Below are positions 48,052-58,500 of a stretch of 64,000 bases of DNA, in pieces. Under the pieces are notes generated by a model. It saw only the letters and a program-made list of their open reading frames with translations, searched no databases and was not told the origin of the DNA. Numbering within the stretch: the first letter of the stretch is position 1; each line of letters starts with the position of its first letter. Position numbers and translations under genes: made by a program. Origin of the DNA: UBA5066 sp046331465 (GTDB lineage Bacteria > Acidobacteriota > Thermoanaerobaculia > UBA5066); NCBI GenBank assembly GCA_046331465.1, contig JAXLQV010000001.1, positions 868,001 to 932,000 on the forward strand, written 5' to 3'.

Positions 48052-49482
48052 TCAGTTCGCGGGAGCGGGGGCCTGGGCCGGAGCCTCGGCCGGCGGCTTC
48101 TCGGGCTGGTTCCAGCCGCCGCCGAGGGCGCGATAGAGCCGCACGATGGCGACGCGCTGGTCGCGCAGCGCGTTCGCGTAGGCGACCTCGCCGGTGAAGA
48201 GCTCGCGCTGGGCGTCCAGGACCTCGAAGTAGGGCGAGACGCCGCCGTCGAAGCGGGTGAGGGCCATCTGCTCGGCCTCCCGCAGCGCCGCGACGTTCTT
48301 CCGCTGCGCGGCGACGACGCGGGCCGTCGTCTGGATCGCGTTGAGCGAGGTGGCCACGTCGCCGAAGGCGGCGAGCGCGGCCTTCTCGTAGGCGAGCCGG
48401 GCCTGCTCCCAGCGCGCCTTCGCGGCGTCGAGGTTCCGGCGGAGCCGCCCGCCCTGGAAGATCGGGGCGAGGAGCCCGGCGCCGGCGTTCCACGCGAACG
48501 AGCCGGACTTCAGGAGGTCCGAAAGGTCGCCGCTCTGGAAGCCGAGCGCCCCCGTGAGCGAGAGCTGCGGGAAGAGGCTCGCCTCGGCGACGCCGACCTG
48601 CGCGTTCGCCGCGCGGAGGACCTGCTCGGCCTCCCTCACGTCGGGGCGCCTCTCGAGGAGCGCCGACGGGAGCCCGGCCGGGACGTCGTGGAGCGGGATC
48701 TCCTCGAGGGCCTTCCCCCGCTCGATCGGGCCCGGGGGCCGGCCGAGGAGGCGACAGAGCAGGTTCTCGGCCACGAAGACCGACTGCTCGAGGTCGGGGA
48801 TCGTCGCCTCGGTCTGGGCCACGGCCGAGGCCGACTGGCTCGACTCGAGCTTGTTGCCGACGCCGCCGAGGAGCCGCTTGTCGACGAGGTCGTACGAGGC
48901 CTTCCGGCTCTCGAGCGTCCGCTTCGCGGTCTCGAGCTGCATGTCGAGCGACCGGAGCTGCAGGTAGGCCGTCGCGACGTCGGAGACGAGGGAGAGGTAG
49001 ACGCCGCGCCGGGCTTCCTCGGTCGCGAGGTACTGCGCGGCCGTCGACTCGTTCGTCCGGCGGAGGCGGCCCCAGAGGTCGATCTCCCAGGAGACGCCGG
49101 CGCTCAGGTCGAAGACGTTTCTCGTCTGGCCACCGGCCCCGTCGATCGTCGTCTCCGAGGACTTGGCGCGCGTCGCCCCGGCGCCGGCGTTCACCGTCGG
49201 CCAGAGCGGGTTGATGCCGGCATAGGCCCGGTACTCCTCGACGCGGGCCGCCGCGATCTTCAGGTCCTGGTTCTTCTCGAGCGCCTCGGCCACGAGCTTC
49301 CTGAGGACGGGGTCGGTCGTCGCGTCCCACCAGGCGAGGTCGGCGAAGGAGGCTTCCGTCGCGGGAGCCGCGGCGCCGCGGTGGTTCTCCGGGACGGCGG
49401 TGTCGGGCCTCTTGTAGTCGGGGCCCATGGCGCAGCCCGAGAGGACGGCGCCGAGGAGGACGGGGGCGATGAGCTTCTTCAT
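48052..49482 (-). CDS. Outer-membrane efflux channel, OprM/NodT family (RND operon 1)
   Basis: 476 residues. Lipoprotein signal with lipobox VLSGC (Cys near 17), then AMGPDYKRPD typical of OprM-type channels. Two OEP repeats, each with strands and long helices: WWDATTDPVLRKLVAEALEK, NLKIAAARVEEY-like helix, VSWEIDLWGRLRRTNESTAA, PSALLERRPDVREAEQVLRA, and in the second repeat FDGGVSPYFEVLDAQRELFT. The protein forms the trimeric outer-membrane duct for the pump encoded just upstream (1-base gap). The C-terminus is Pro/Ala-rich. Confidence 0.93.
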   Translation of the reverse strand: MKKLIAPVLLGAVLSGCAMGPDYKRPDTAVPENHRGAAAPATEASFADLAWWDATTDPVLRKLVAEALEKNQDLKIAAARVEEYRAYAGINPLWPTVNAGAGATRAKSSETTIDGAGGQTRNVFDLSAGVSWEIDLWGRLRRTNESTAAQYLATEEARRGVYLSLVSDVATAYLQLRSLDMQLETAKRTLESRKASYDLVDKRLLGGVGNKLESSQSASAVAQTEATIPDLEQSVFVAENLLCRLLGRPPGPIERGKALEEIPLHDVPAGLPSALLERRPDVREAEQVLRAANAQVGVAEASLFPQLSLTGALGFQSGDLSDLLKSGSFAWNAGAGLLAPIFQGGRLRRNLDAAKARWEQARLAYEKAALAAFGDVATSLNAIQTTARVVAAQRKNVAALREAEQMALTRFDGGVSPYFEVLDAQRELFTGEVAYANALRDQRVAIVRLYRALGGGWNQPEKPPAEAPAQAPAPAN

Positions 49483-49483
49483 G

Positions 49484-52400
49484 TCAGTGCCCTCCCCCGA
49501 CCGTCGGTACGGGTGAGGTCTTCAGGGCCGTCGTCGGGTCCTCCGGGCCGTGCTTCTTCCCGGCGACCTTCTCGACGAGGACGAAGAGGACCGGGACGAG
49601 GCAGACGCCGAGGAGCGTGGCGATCGCCATCCCCGCGAAGACCGCCATGCCCATGACCTTCCGCGACTCCGCGCCCGCGCCGGAAGCGCGGACGAGCGGG
49701 AGGACGCCGAGGATGAAGGCGAACGCCGTCATGAGGATCGGCCGGAAGCGGAGCTTCGCGGCGTCGAGCGCCGCGGTGACCGCGTCCATCCCCTTCTTCT
49801 CGACGTTCTCCTTGGCGAACTCGACGATCAGGATCGCGTTCTTCGCCGCGAGGCCGACGAGCATGATGAGGCCGATCTGCGCGAAGACGTTGCTGACGTA
49901 GCTGTTGCCGTAGACCGCGGGCATCAGGTTGCGGGCGGCCCAGAGGCCGAAGAACGCGCCGAAGGCGGCGAACGGCGTCCCGAGGAGGACGCTGAACGGC
50001 ATCCCCCAGCTCTCGTACTGCGCCGCGAGGATCAGGAAGACGAAGACGATCGCCATGACGAAGACGGCCCCGGCGGTGCCCGCTGCCTTCTTCTCCTGGT
50101 ACGACATGTTCGACCAGTCGTAGCCCCACCCGGAGGGGAGCACCTTCTTCGCCGTCTCCTCGAGGGCCGTCAGCGCCTGGTCGGAGCTGTACCCCTCTGC
50201 GGGGACGCCGCTCAGCTCGGCGGCGCGGAAGAGGTTGAACCGCGTCGTGAAGTCGGGGCCCGAGACCTCCTTCGTGCGGACGAGGGTGTCGAGCGGGACC
50301 ATCCTCCCGTCGGCGCTCCTCACGAAGAAGAGGCCGAGCGACTTCGGCGAGGTCCGGAACTCCGGCTCGGCCTGCATGAAGACCTTGTAGACGCGGCCGA
50401 ACCGGTTGAAGTCGTTGACGTAGGAGCTCCCGAGGAGGGCCCCGAGCGTCCCGTTGACGTCGGAGACCGGGACGCCGAGGGTCAGCGCCTTCTGGCGGTC
50501 GATGTCGGCGTAGACCTGCGGTACGGTGGCCCGGTAGACGGCCGAGATGCGGCCGATCTCGGGCCTCTTCTTCGCCTCGGCGATGAACGTCTTCATCATC
50601 GCGTCGAGCTCGGCGGGAGACCGGCCGGCGCGGTCCTGGAGCATGAAGGTGAAGCCCGAGCCGCTCCCGAGGCCGGTGATCGGCGGCGGGGCGAAGGCGA
50701 AGACCTGCGCCTGGGGGATCTGCTTGTAGTACTCGAGGTTCAGGAGCTTCATCGCGTTGTCGGCGCGCTCGCGGACGTCCTTCCGCTCGTGCCACGGCTT
50801 CGCCTTGACGAAGATGAAGCCCGTGTTCGGAGCGAACGAGCCCGTCAGCAGGCTGAAGCCGGTGATCGTCGTGACGCTCTCGATGGCCGGGTTCGCGAGG
50901 GTGATCTTCTCGACCTGCTTGAGCACCTCGTCCGTCCGCTCGAGGGAGGCGGCGTCGGGGAGCTGGCAGTTGATCATGAAGTAGCCGTTGTCCTCGTCGG
51001 GGAGGAACCCCGTCGGGAGGCTCTTGACGAGCCCGACCGTGAGGGCCACCAGGATCCCGATGAAGATCACGCTCCGGAGGCTCTTCCGGATCAGGATGGC
51101 GGCGAGCGACGTGTAGCCGTTCGTGAACTTCCCGAAGACCCTGTTGAACCAGCCGTAGAAGGGGTCGAGGAACGACTTCGACTCGCCCTTGGGCTTGAGC
51201 AGCATGGCCGAGAGCGCCGGGCTGAGCGTCAGGGCGTTGAAGGCCGAGATGCAGACCGAGATCGCGATCGTGACCGCGAACTGCTGGTAGAGGCGGCCGG
51301 TGATGCCGCCCATGAAGGCGACCGGGACGAAGACCGCCGAGAGGACGAGCGCGATCGCGACGACCGGGCCGGAGACCTCTTCCATGGCCTTGAGCGTCGC
51401 CGACCTCGGGTCCATCCCGTGCTCGATGTGGTGCATGACCGCCTCGACGACGACGATCGCGTCGTCGACGACGATGCCGATCGCGAGGACGAGGCCGAGG
51501 AGGGAGAGGACGTTCACCGAGAAGCCGAGGATCGGGAAGACGGCGAACGTCGCGATGAGCGAGACCGGGACGGTGAGGAGCGGGATGAGGGTCGCCCGCC
51601 AGTTCTGCAGGAAGACGAAGACGACGAGGATGACGAGGAGGACCGCCTCGAAGAGCGTGTGGATGATCTCGGTGATCCCCTCGGAGACCGCCTCGGTCGT
51701 GTCGAGCGACATCGTCCAGGCGAGGTCCTTCGGGAACGTCGGCTCGATCCCCTCCATCGTCTTCTTGATGGCGTCGCGGACCGCGAGCGCGTTCGAGCCG
51801 GGAGACTGGTAGACGCCGAGGACCGCGGAGGGCTTCCCGTTCAGGCGTCCCTTCTGGTTGTAGAGGAGCGAGCCGAGCTCGATCCGGGCGACGTCGCGCA
51901 GGTAGACCTGCGAGCCGTCGGGGTTCGAGCGGACGATGATGTTCCCGAACTCCTCCCCGTTGAGGAGGCGCCCCTGCGTCTTGACCGTGTAGGTGAACTG
52001 CGTCCCCGGCACGGACGGCTCGCCGCCGATCTGGCCCGCGGGGCTCAGCGTGTTCTGCTGCTTGATCGCGTTCTGCAGGTCCGTCACCGTCAGGCCGAGC
52101 TTCGCGAGCCGGTCCGGACGGATCCAGATCCGCATCGCGTAGTCCGACCCGCCGAAGAGGATGACGTCGCCGACGCCCCGGATCCGCTTGATCTGGTCGG
52201 TGATGTTGATCGCCGCGTAGTTGGACATGAAGACGCTGTCCCAGGTCGCGTTCGGCGACGTCAGCGAGACGAGGACGAGCGGGAACGACAGCGACTTCTT
52301 GACGGTGACGCCGTACTCCTTGACGGACTGCGGCATGAACGCGTTCGACTGCGCCTGGCGGTTCTGGACGAGCACGTTCGACATGTCGAGGTCGGAGCCG

Positions 52401-52687
52401 ACCTCGAACGAGACCTCGGTCTTGAGCGTCCCGTCGTTCGCGTTCGTCGACTTGATGTAGAGCATGTTCTCGACGCCGTTGACCTGCTGCTCGATCGGCG
52501 CCGCGACGGCCTGCTCGACGTCGACGGCGCTCGCGCCCGTGAACGTCGTCGTGATCTGGATGAGGGGGGGCGTGATCTCGGGGTACTGCGCGATCGGCAG
52601 CCCCTTGAGGGCGATCGCCCCGACGATGACCATCACGATCGAGATGACGATCGCGACGATCGGCCGGCGTACGAAGAAGCTCGACAT
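49484..52687 (-). CDS. RND multidrug efflux pump, AcrB/MexB (HAE1) family (RND operon 1)
   Basis: 1067 residues, the full length of an HAE1 pump. N-terminal cytosolic helix MSSFFVRRPIVAIVISIVMV, two large periplasmic loops, and twelve helices. Helix four carries the proton-relay pair (LAIGIVVDDAIVVVEAVMHH), then MEEVSGPVVAIALVLSAVFV. The docking and porter regions include ITDQIKRIRGVGDVILFGGS. Uses the proton gradient to expel drugs or other amphiphiles across both membranes with the adaptor (52691-53896) and channel (48052-49482). Confidence 0.97.
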   Translation of the reverse strand: MSSFFVRRPIVAIVISIVMVIVGAIALKGLPIAQYPEITPPLIQITTTFTGASAVDVEQAVAAPIEQQVNGVENMLYIKSTNANDGTLKTEVSFEVGSDLDMSNVLVQNRQAQSNAFMPQSVKEYGVTVKKSLSFPLVLVSLTSPNATWDSVFMSNYAAINITDQIKRIRGVGDVILFGGSDYAMRIWIRPDRLAKLGLTVTDLQNAIKQQNTLSPAGQIGGEPSVPGTQFTYTVKTQGRLLNGEEFGNIIVRSNPDGSQVYLRDVARIELGSLLYNQKGRLNGKPSAVLGVYQSPGSNALAVRDAIKKTMEGIEPTFPKDLAWTMSLDTTEAVSEGITEIIHTLFEAVLLVILVVFVFLQNWRATLIPLLTVPVSLIATFAVFPILGFSVNVLSLLGLVLAIGIVVDDAIVVVEAVMHHIEHGMDPRSATLKAMEEVSGPVVAIALVLSAVFVPVAFMGGITGRLYQQFAVTIAISVCISAFNALTLSPALSAMLLKPKGESKSFLDPFYGWFNRVFGKFTNGYTSLAAILIRKSLRSVIFIGILVALTVGLVKSLPTGFLPDEDNGYFMINCQLPDAASLERTDEVLKQVEKITLANPAIESVTTITGFSLLTGSFAPNTGFIFVKAKPWHERKDVRERADNAMKLLNLEYYKQIPQAQVFAFAPPPITGLGSGSGFTFMLQDRAGRSPAELDAMMKTFIAEAKKRPEIGRISAVYRATVPQVYADIDRQKALTLGVPVSDVNGTLGALLGSSYVNDFNRFGRVYKVFMQAEPEFRTSPKSLGLFFVRSADGRMVPLDTLVRTKEVSGPDFTTRFNLFRAAELSGVPAEGYSSDQALTALEETAKKVLPSGWGYDWSNMSYQEKKAAGTAGAVFVMAIVFVFLILAAQYESWGMPFSVLLGTPFAAFGAFFGLWAARNLMPAVYGNSYVSNVFAQIGLIMLVGLAAKNAILIVEFAKENVEKKGMDAVTAALDAAKLRFRPILMTAFAFILGVLPLVRASGAGAESRKVMGMAVFAGMAIATLLGVCLVPVLFVLVEKVAGKKHGPEDPTTALKTSPVPTVGGGH

Positions 52688-52690
52688 GGG

Positions 52691-53896
52691 CTACTTCCCC
52701 GAGGGCTTCGCGGTTTCGGCCTTCTCCGCGGGCGCGGCGGCTTCGGCGGACGCGGCCTTCGCCTCCTCGACGGGCTTCGGCTTCACCTCGGCGCCGGGCT
52801 TGACCTGCTGGAGGCCCTCGACGACGACCGTCTCGCCGGCCTTCAGCCCTTCCTTGACGACCCAGAGGTCGCCGGTGCGGGGGCCCATCTTCACGGTCCG
52901 GATCTCGGCCTTGTTGCCGGCCCCGACGACGACGACCTGGAAGACCCCCTGGAGCTCGGAGACGGCCTTCTGCGGGACGCAGACGGCTCCCGGAAGCGTC
53001 TCGGAGACGAACTGGATCTTGCCGAACTGGCCGGGCCGCAGGATGCGGTCGGGGTTCGGGAAGAGGAGCCGGAGCGCGAGCGTCCCCGTCTTCGAGTCGA
53101 TGGCCCGCTGGACGGCGTCGAGCTTCCCCTTCTCCGCGTAGACCGACCCGTCGGCCAGGACGAGGGTCGCCGGGCGCTTCCCGGCCTGGCGATCGCTCTG
53201 GGCGAACATCAGGTAGTCGGCCTCGGTGATGCTCGAGGTGAAGTAGATCGGGTCGACGACCGAGATCGTCGTCAGGAGGGTCGACTCGCCGCGGCCGACG
53301 AGGTTCCCCGCCTTGACCTTCGTCAGGTCGGCGAGGCCCGAGATCGGCGCCTTGATCGTCGTGTACCCGAGGTCGAGCTGGGCCTTGTCGAGGGCCGCCT
53401 TCGCCGCGTCGAGCTGGGCGAGGGCCGCGTCCCGCGCGGAGACGGCGTTGTCGTAGTCGCGCCGGCTGACCGCCTGCTGCTCGGCGAGGGGCTTCATCCG
53501 GGCGACCTCGGTCTCGGTCTGGCCGAGCCGGGCCTGCATCGTCGCGACCTGCGCCTTCGCGTTCGCGACGGCCGCCTGGAACGGCTTCGGGTCGATCTGG
53601 TAGAGGAGGTCTCCCTCCTTCACGAAGTCGCCCTCGCGGAAGTTGACGGTCTCGAGGTACCCCTCGACGCGCGCCCGGATCTCGACGTCCTTCGAGCCGG
53701 CCGTCTGGCCGATGAGCTCCATCGTCACCGGGACGTCCTTCGCGACGGCCTGCGTCACGAAGACCTCGGGAGCCGGAAGGACCATCGCTTCCTTCTTGCT
53801 GCACCCTGCGGCGGCGGTGACGGCGAGCGCGGCGACCAGCGTCGCGGCCCCGAGGGCGGTCCCGCGGTGACGGCGACCTGTCTCGTGAATGCTCAT
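52691..53896 (-). CDS. RND periplasmic adaptor lipoprotein (RND operon 1)
   Basis: 401 residues. Lipobox AVTAAAGC (Cys near 28). AcrA/MexA architecture: barrel strand VTQAVAKDVPVTMELIGQ, lipoyl half with EIRARVEGYLETVNFREGDF, coiled-coil hairpin (about 100-170, NAKAQVATMQARLGQTETEV), second lipoyl half TTIKAPISGLADLTKVKAGN, then RPGQFGKIQFVSETLPGAVC and an Ala/Lys-rich tail. The ATG at 53896 follows GGGAGG and begins the signal peptide; further upstream in-frame codons look non-coding. First gene of the operon. Confidence 0.93.
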   Translation of the reverse strand: MSIHETGRRHRGTALGAATLVAALAVTAAAGCSKKEAMVLPAPEVFVTQAVAKDVPVTMELIGQTAGSKDVEIRARVEGYLETVNFREGDFVKEGDLLYQIDPKPFQAAVANAKAQVATMQARLGQTETEVARMKPLAEQQAVSRRDYDNAVSARDAALAQLDAAKAALDKAQLDLGYTTIKAPISGLADLTKVKAGNLVGRGESTLLTTISVVDPIYFTSSITEADYLMFAQSDRQAGKRPATLVLADGSVYAEKGKLDAVQRAIDSKTGTLALRLLFPNPDRILRPGQFGKIQFVSETLPGAVCVPQKAVSELQGVFQVVVVGAGNKAEIRTVKMGPRTGDLWVVKEGLKAGETVVVEGLQQVKPGAEVKPKPVEEAKAASAEAAAPAEKAETAKPSGK

Positions 53897-53979
53897 CGGA
53901 TCAAATCCTCCCGGGCCGGTCCGGCCCATCGAATCGGTTTCATGCCGAGGCGCCCTCCGCCCTGCGAACGGGGTGTCAC

Positions 53980-53996
53980 AACGCATTCTATGCGTT
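53980..53996. promoter_or_regulatory. Operator-like palindrome overlapping the -10 of RND operon 1
   Basis: AACGCAT-TCT-ATGCGTT, a perfect 7+7 dyad. The minus-strand -10 hexamer TAGAAT (53985-53990) lies within it. This is the arrangement expected for a TetR/MarR-type repressor site. The start codon of the adaptor is about 90 bases downstream. A partial repeat (GCGAACG at 53964-53970, and GCGTTCG at 53992-53998) extends the symmetry. No repressor gene is adjacent. Confidence 0.55.
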
Positions 53997-54089
53997 CGTC
54001 TTCCGCGTCGACCTGCCCCTCAGGGCAGCCCGCACAGGGCCGGACCCCGCCTCTCCGGCCGATGCAACCCGCCCCGCCCGGAGACCGGG

Positions 54090-55559
54090 TCAGGACCCGG
54101 GCTGGACCGGCGCCGGAGTCGCGGGAGCAGCTGTCGGCGTCGCCGGAGCAGCCAGGACCTCCGCCTCGGCGACCCAGCCGCCCCCCATCGCCTTGTAGAT
54201 CCCGACGAGCGAGGCGAGCGTCCCCGTCCGCGCCTTCGCCCAGTCGAGCTCGGCGGGGAAGAGCTTCTCCTGCGCCTGGAGGACGGTCGCGTACGGCGCG
54301 TAGCCCCCCTTGTACTGGAGGGTCGCGAGCCGCTCGTACTCCCGCGCCGCCTTGACGAGCCGCTCGCGGGCCGCGGTCTCCTCGAGGAGCTTCGTCCGCG
54401 AGACGAGAGCGTTCTCCACGTCCGCGAAGGCGCTCTCGACGGCGTTCTGGTACGCGAGGAGCGAGGCCTGTCGGGCCGCCTCCGACTGCCGGACCCCGCC
54501 CCGGATCGCGCCCCCGGCGAAGAGCGGGCCCGTGATCGAGCCGGCGTAGCTCCAGACGCCGGCAGGGCCCTTGAAGAGGTTCGAGAGGTCGGAGCTCGAG
54601 GAGCCGAGGACGCCGGTGAGGGAGATCGTGGGGAAGTAGAGCGCCTTGGCGGCACCGACCCGGGCGTTCGCGGCGACGAGGCCCTCCTCGGCCTGCTTCA
54701 CGTCGGGCCGGCTCTCGAGGAGGCTGGACGGAAGGCCCTCCGGGACCGCAGGCAGCGCGAGGTCGCGGACCGACTTCCCCCGCGGAATCGTCCCCGGGGA
54801 GCGCCCGAGGAGGAGGGAGAGGCCGTTCTCCGCCTGGACGATCTGTGACTCGATCTGTGGGATCGCCGCGGCCGCCGTCTCGTACTGCGTCCGGGCCTGC
54901 TCGACGGTCATCTGGGAGACGAGCCCGTGCTTGAACTGGAGCTCGAAGATCCGGACCGACTCGGCGTAGGTCGAGAGGCTGCGCCGGGCGATCTCGAGCT
55001 GCTCGTCGAGGCCGCGCAGCTGGAGGTAGTTCCCGGCGACGGCGGAGACGAGCGAGAGGACGACGCCGCGGCGCGCCTCCTCCGTCGCGAGGAGGTCCGC
55101 CCGGGCCGCCTCGGTGAGGCGCCGGACCCGGCCCCAGAGGTCGATCTCCCAGCTCGCGCTCCCCGTGAGCTGGTAGGCCTCGTACGGGTTCGGGATCGTC
55201 TTGTTCCAGCCGGCGTAGGTCGACTCGCTCGCCTTCTGCCGGGCCGCGCCCGCGCCGTACCCGACCTGCGGGTAGAGCGGGGCCTTCGTCTGCGTCAGGA
55301 CGGCCGCGGCGGCCTCCACGTTCGCGGCCGCGATCTTCACGTCGCGGTTGTTCGCGAGCGCCTCGGCGATGAGCCCGTCGAGGACGGGGTCGTCGAACAG
55401 CTTCCACCAGGAGGTGTTCGCGGTCGCCTGGGCCTCGGCGGGCGCGTACGCGAAGGCCTGCGGCGGCTTCAGCGGGGGCCTCTCGTAGTTCGGCCCCATC
55501 GTGCAGGCCGGGAGCGCGGCCGCGAGGAGGGCGAGGACGGGGACGGCGGCGCGGCGCAT
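54090..55559 (-). CDS. Outer-membrane efflux channel, OprM/NodT family (RND operon 2)
   Basis: 489 residues. Lipobox ALPAC (Cys near 19), then TMGPNYERPPLKPP. Two OEP repeats: WWKLFDDPVLDGLIAEALAN, SASWEIDLWGRVRRLTEAAR, PSSLLESRPDVKQAEEGLVA, then YKGGYAPYATVLQAQEKLFP. A Pro/Ala/Thr-rich C-terminal tail follows. Clear homologue of the channel at 48052-49482, so the whole operon looks duplicated and diverged. 1-base gap to the pump gene upstream. Confidence 0.93.
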   Translation of the reverse strand: MRRAAVPVLALLAAALPACTMGPNYERPPLKPPQAFAYAPAEAQATANTSWWKLFDDPVLDGLIAEALANNRDVKIAAANVEAAAAVLTQTKAPLYPQVGYGAGAARQKASESTYAGWNKTIPNPYEAYQLTGSASWEIDLWGRVRRLTEAARADLLATEEARRGVVLSLVSAVAGNYLQLRGLDEQLEIARRSLSTYAESVRIFELQFKHGLVSQMTVEQARTQYETAAAAIPQIESQIVQAENGLSLLLGRSPGTIPRGKSVRDLALPAVPEGLPSSLLESRPDVKQAEEGLVAANARVGAAKALYFPTISLTGVLGSSSSDLSNLFKGPAGVWSYAGSITGPLFAGGAIRGGVRQSEAARQASLLAYQNAVESAFADVENALVSRTKLLEETAARERLVKAAREYERLATLQYKGGYAPYATVLQAQEKLFPAELDWAKARTGTLASLVGIYKAMGGGWVAEAEVLAAPATPTAAPATPAPVQPGS

Positions 55560-55560
55560 G

Positions 55561-58500
55561 TCAGCCTCCCTCCCCCGCGGGCGAGGGGTGGGGCGCCGCT
55601 TCGGGGGCCTCCTTCTTCGCCTTCTCGGCGAGCCGGTCGAAGAGGTAGAAGAAGAGCGGCACGTAGAGCATCGCGAGCGTCGTCTCGCCGAGCATCCCGC
55701 CGATGATCCCGGTGCCGATCGAGTGGCGCGCGTTCGCGCCGGCCCCCATCGCGATGGCGAGCGGCAGGACGCCGAAGATGAACGCCAGCGAGGTCATGAT
55801 GATCGGCCGGAGCCGCTCCTCGCCCGCCTGGATCGTCGCCTCCATGACGGAGAGCCCCTTCTTCCGGAGCTCGACGGCGAACGTGACGCGGAGGACGGCG
55901 TTCTTGGCCCCGAGCCCGATGAGGACGAGCAGCCCGATCTGGAAGTAGACGTCGTTGTTCAGCCCGCGCAGCCAGTTGAAGAAGAGGGCGCCGAGGACGC
56001 CGAACGGGATGGCCGTCATGACCGAGCCGGGGAGGATCCACGACTCGAACTGCGCCGCCAGGACGAGGAAGACGATGACGAGCCCGAAGGCGAACGCGAT
56101 CGAGGAGGTGCCGCCGGACTTCTTCTCCTCGAACGCCATCCCCGACCACGCGACCTCGTACCCGGGCGGGAGGACCTTCGCGCCGACCTCTTCCATCGCC
56201 GCGATCGCCTGCCCGGAGCTGAAGCCCGCCGACGCGTTCCCGGTCACCTGCGCCCCGGGGAAGCCGTTGAAATGGGGGAGGAGGTCGGGGCCGGTGACGT
56301 ACTCGGTCGTCACGAGAGCCGAGAGCGGCACCATCTTCCCGCTCGAGGACCGCGTGTAGAGGCGGGTGACGTCGGCGGGGTCCTGGCGGAACCTCGCGTC
56401 CGACTGGATGATGACCCACCAGACGCGGCTGTACTGGTTGAACTGGCTCACCGTGAGCGAGCCGAACTGGGCCTGGAGGGCGTTGTAGACGTCCTGGACC
56501 GGGACGCCGAGGAGCATCGCCTTCTCGCGGTCGACCGTCACCTTCAGCTGCCGCGACGTGGCCCGGAAGGTGCTGTTGATCGACGTCAGCTCCGGTCTCT
56601 TCTTCGCCTCGGCGACGAACTTCTGGGTCAGCTCGCCGAGCTCCGTCGGGTCGCCGCCCAGCTTGTCCTGGATCCACATCTCGAACCCGCCCGTCGTGCC
56701 GATGCCCGGGATGGCGGGAGGAGCGATCGGGACGACGGCCCCGGTCCGGATGCTCCGGCTCCCGTCGTAGACGGACATCAGGACCTTCTTCGCGTTCTCC
56801 TCTTTCGCCTTCTTCACGGACGCGTAGCGCTCCTCGAAGGGCTTCAGCGAGACGAAGATCGTCGCGGCGTTCGTCTTCACCTGGCCGTCGAGGATGCTGT
56901 AGCCGTTGACGGGCATCCGGTGGGCGACGGCGGGCTCCTTCGCGAAGAGGGCGTCCACCTCGTCCGACGTCGCGACGGTCCGGTCGAGGCTCGCGGCGTC
57001 CGGCATGAAGACCCCGGCGAAGACGTAGCCCTGGTCCTCGTTCGGGACGAAGGCCGTGGGGATCGTCCGGAAGAGCTGGACGATCGAGAGGATCAGGACG
57101 GCGAGGACGGCGAACGCCACGCCCATCCTCTTGATGACGAGGGTGACCGCGTCGCCGAAGAGGACCGTGATCCGGTCGACGCCGCGGTTGAACCAGGCGA
57201 AGAAGCCCTTCTGCGGAGGCGTCCGGTGCTTCAGGAGGAGCGCGCACATCGCCGGCGTCAGCGTGAGGGCGATGAACCCCGAGAGGGCCACCGAGATCAC
57301 GATCGTGATTGCGAACTGCTTGTAGAGCTGGCCCGTCGTGCCGGGGAGGAAGGCGGCCGGGATGAAGACCGACGCCATGACGAGGACGACCGCGACGAGC
57401 GAGGTCCCGATCTCCTCCATCGCCTTCAGCGTCGCCTCCCGCGGCGGGAGGTGGTTCTTCTCCATGTTCCGCTCGACGTTCTCGACGACGACGATCGCGT
57501 CGTCGACGACCATCCCGATGGCCAGGACGATGCCGAAGAGCGTCAGGAGGTTGATCGAGAAGCCGAGGAGGAGCATGCCGCTGAAGGTGCCGATGAGCGC
57601 GACGAAGATCGCCGTCGTGCAGATGACCGTCGAGCGGAAGCTCTGGAGGAAGAGGTAGACGACGAGGACGACGAGGAGGACCGCCTCGAAGAGGGTGTGG
57701 ACGACCTCCTCGATCGAGATCCTCACGAAGTCGGTCGTGTCGAGGGCGACGAGGTACTCGATGCCGTTCGGCATCGACCTCTTCAGCGCCTCCATCGTCT
57801 TCCGGACGTTCTTCGACACGTCGAGGCCGTTCGCGCCGGCCTGCTGGTAGACGGCGATCAGCGTGGCGGGCGCGCCGTCGAGCTTGTTCTCGTTCGTGTA
57901 GAGCCGGAGGCCGACGTCCGCGCGGGCGACGTCGCGCACCTTGACGATGGCGCTCCCGTCCTGGCTCGCGCGGAGGATGATCTTCTCGTACTCGGAGGGC
58001 TCGACGAACCGCGGCTGCGTGACGACCGGGAAGGTCTGCTCGACCTTCCCCTCGCCGGGCCGGGCCCCGATCTGCCCGGCGCCGAAGAGGGAGTTCTGGT
58101 TCGCGACGGCCCCCTGCAGGTCGCTCGTCGTGATGCCGAGAGAGGCCATCTTGTCCGGGTCCATCCAGATCCGCATCGCCTGGTCGGGCGTGCCCATGAC
58201 CGTCGCGTCGCCGGCTCCGCTGACCCTCTTGATCGCGTCGAGGACGTAGACGTTCGCGTAGTTCGCGACGTAGTCCGGCTTGTACCGCCCGTCCCTGTTG
58301 TAGAGGGCGATGAGCATCATGATGCTCGACGACTTCTTCTGGACCGTGACCCCCTGGCTCTTCACGAGGTCGGGGAGCTGCGGCAGGGCGAGGTTCACCC
58401 GGTTCTGGACCTGCACCTGCGCGATGTCGGGGTTCGTGTCGAGCGAGAAGAAGACCGTCAGGGTCATCATCCCGTTGCTCGAGCTCGTCGACGTCATGTA

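Noticed and set aside
49550..54355. A 1601-residue plus-strand frame opposite RND operon 1
   Set aside because: Highly charged Asp/Glu/Arg repeats caused by codon bias of the complementary genes; no homology-like motif.
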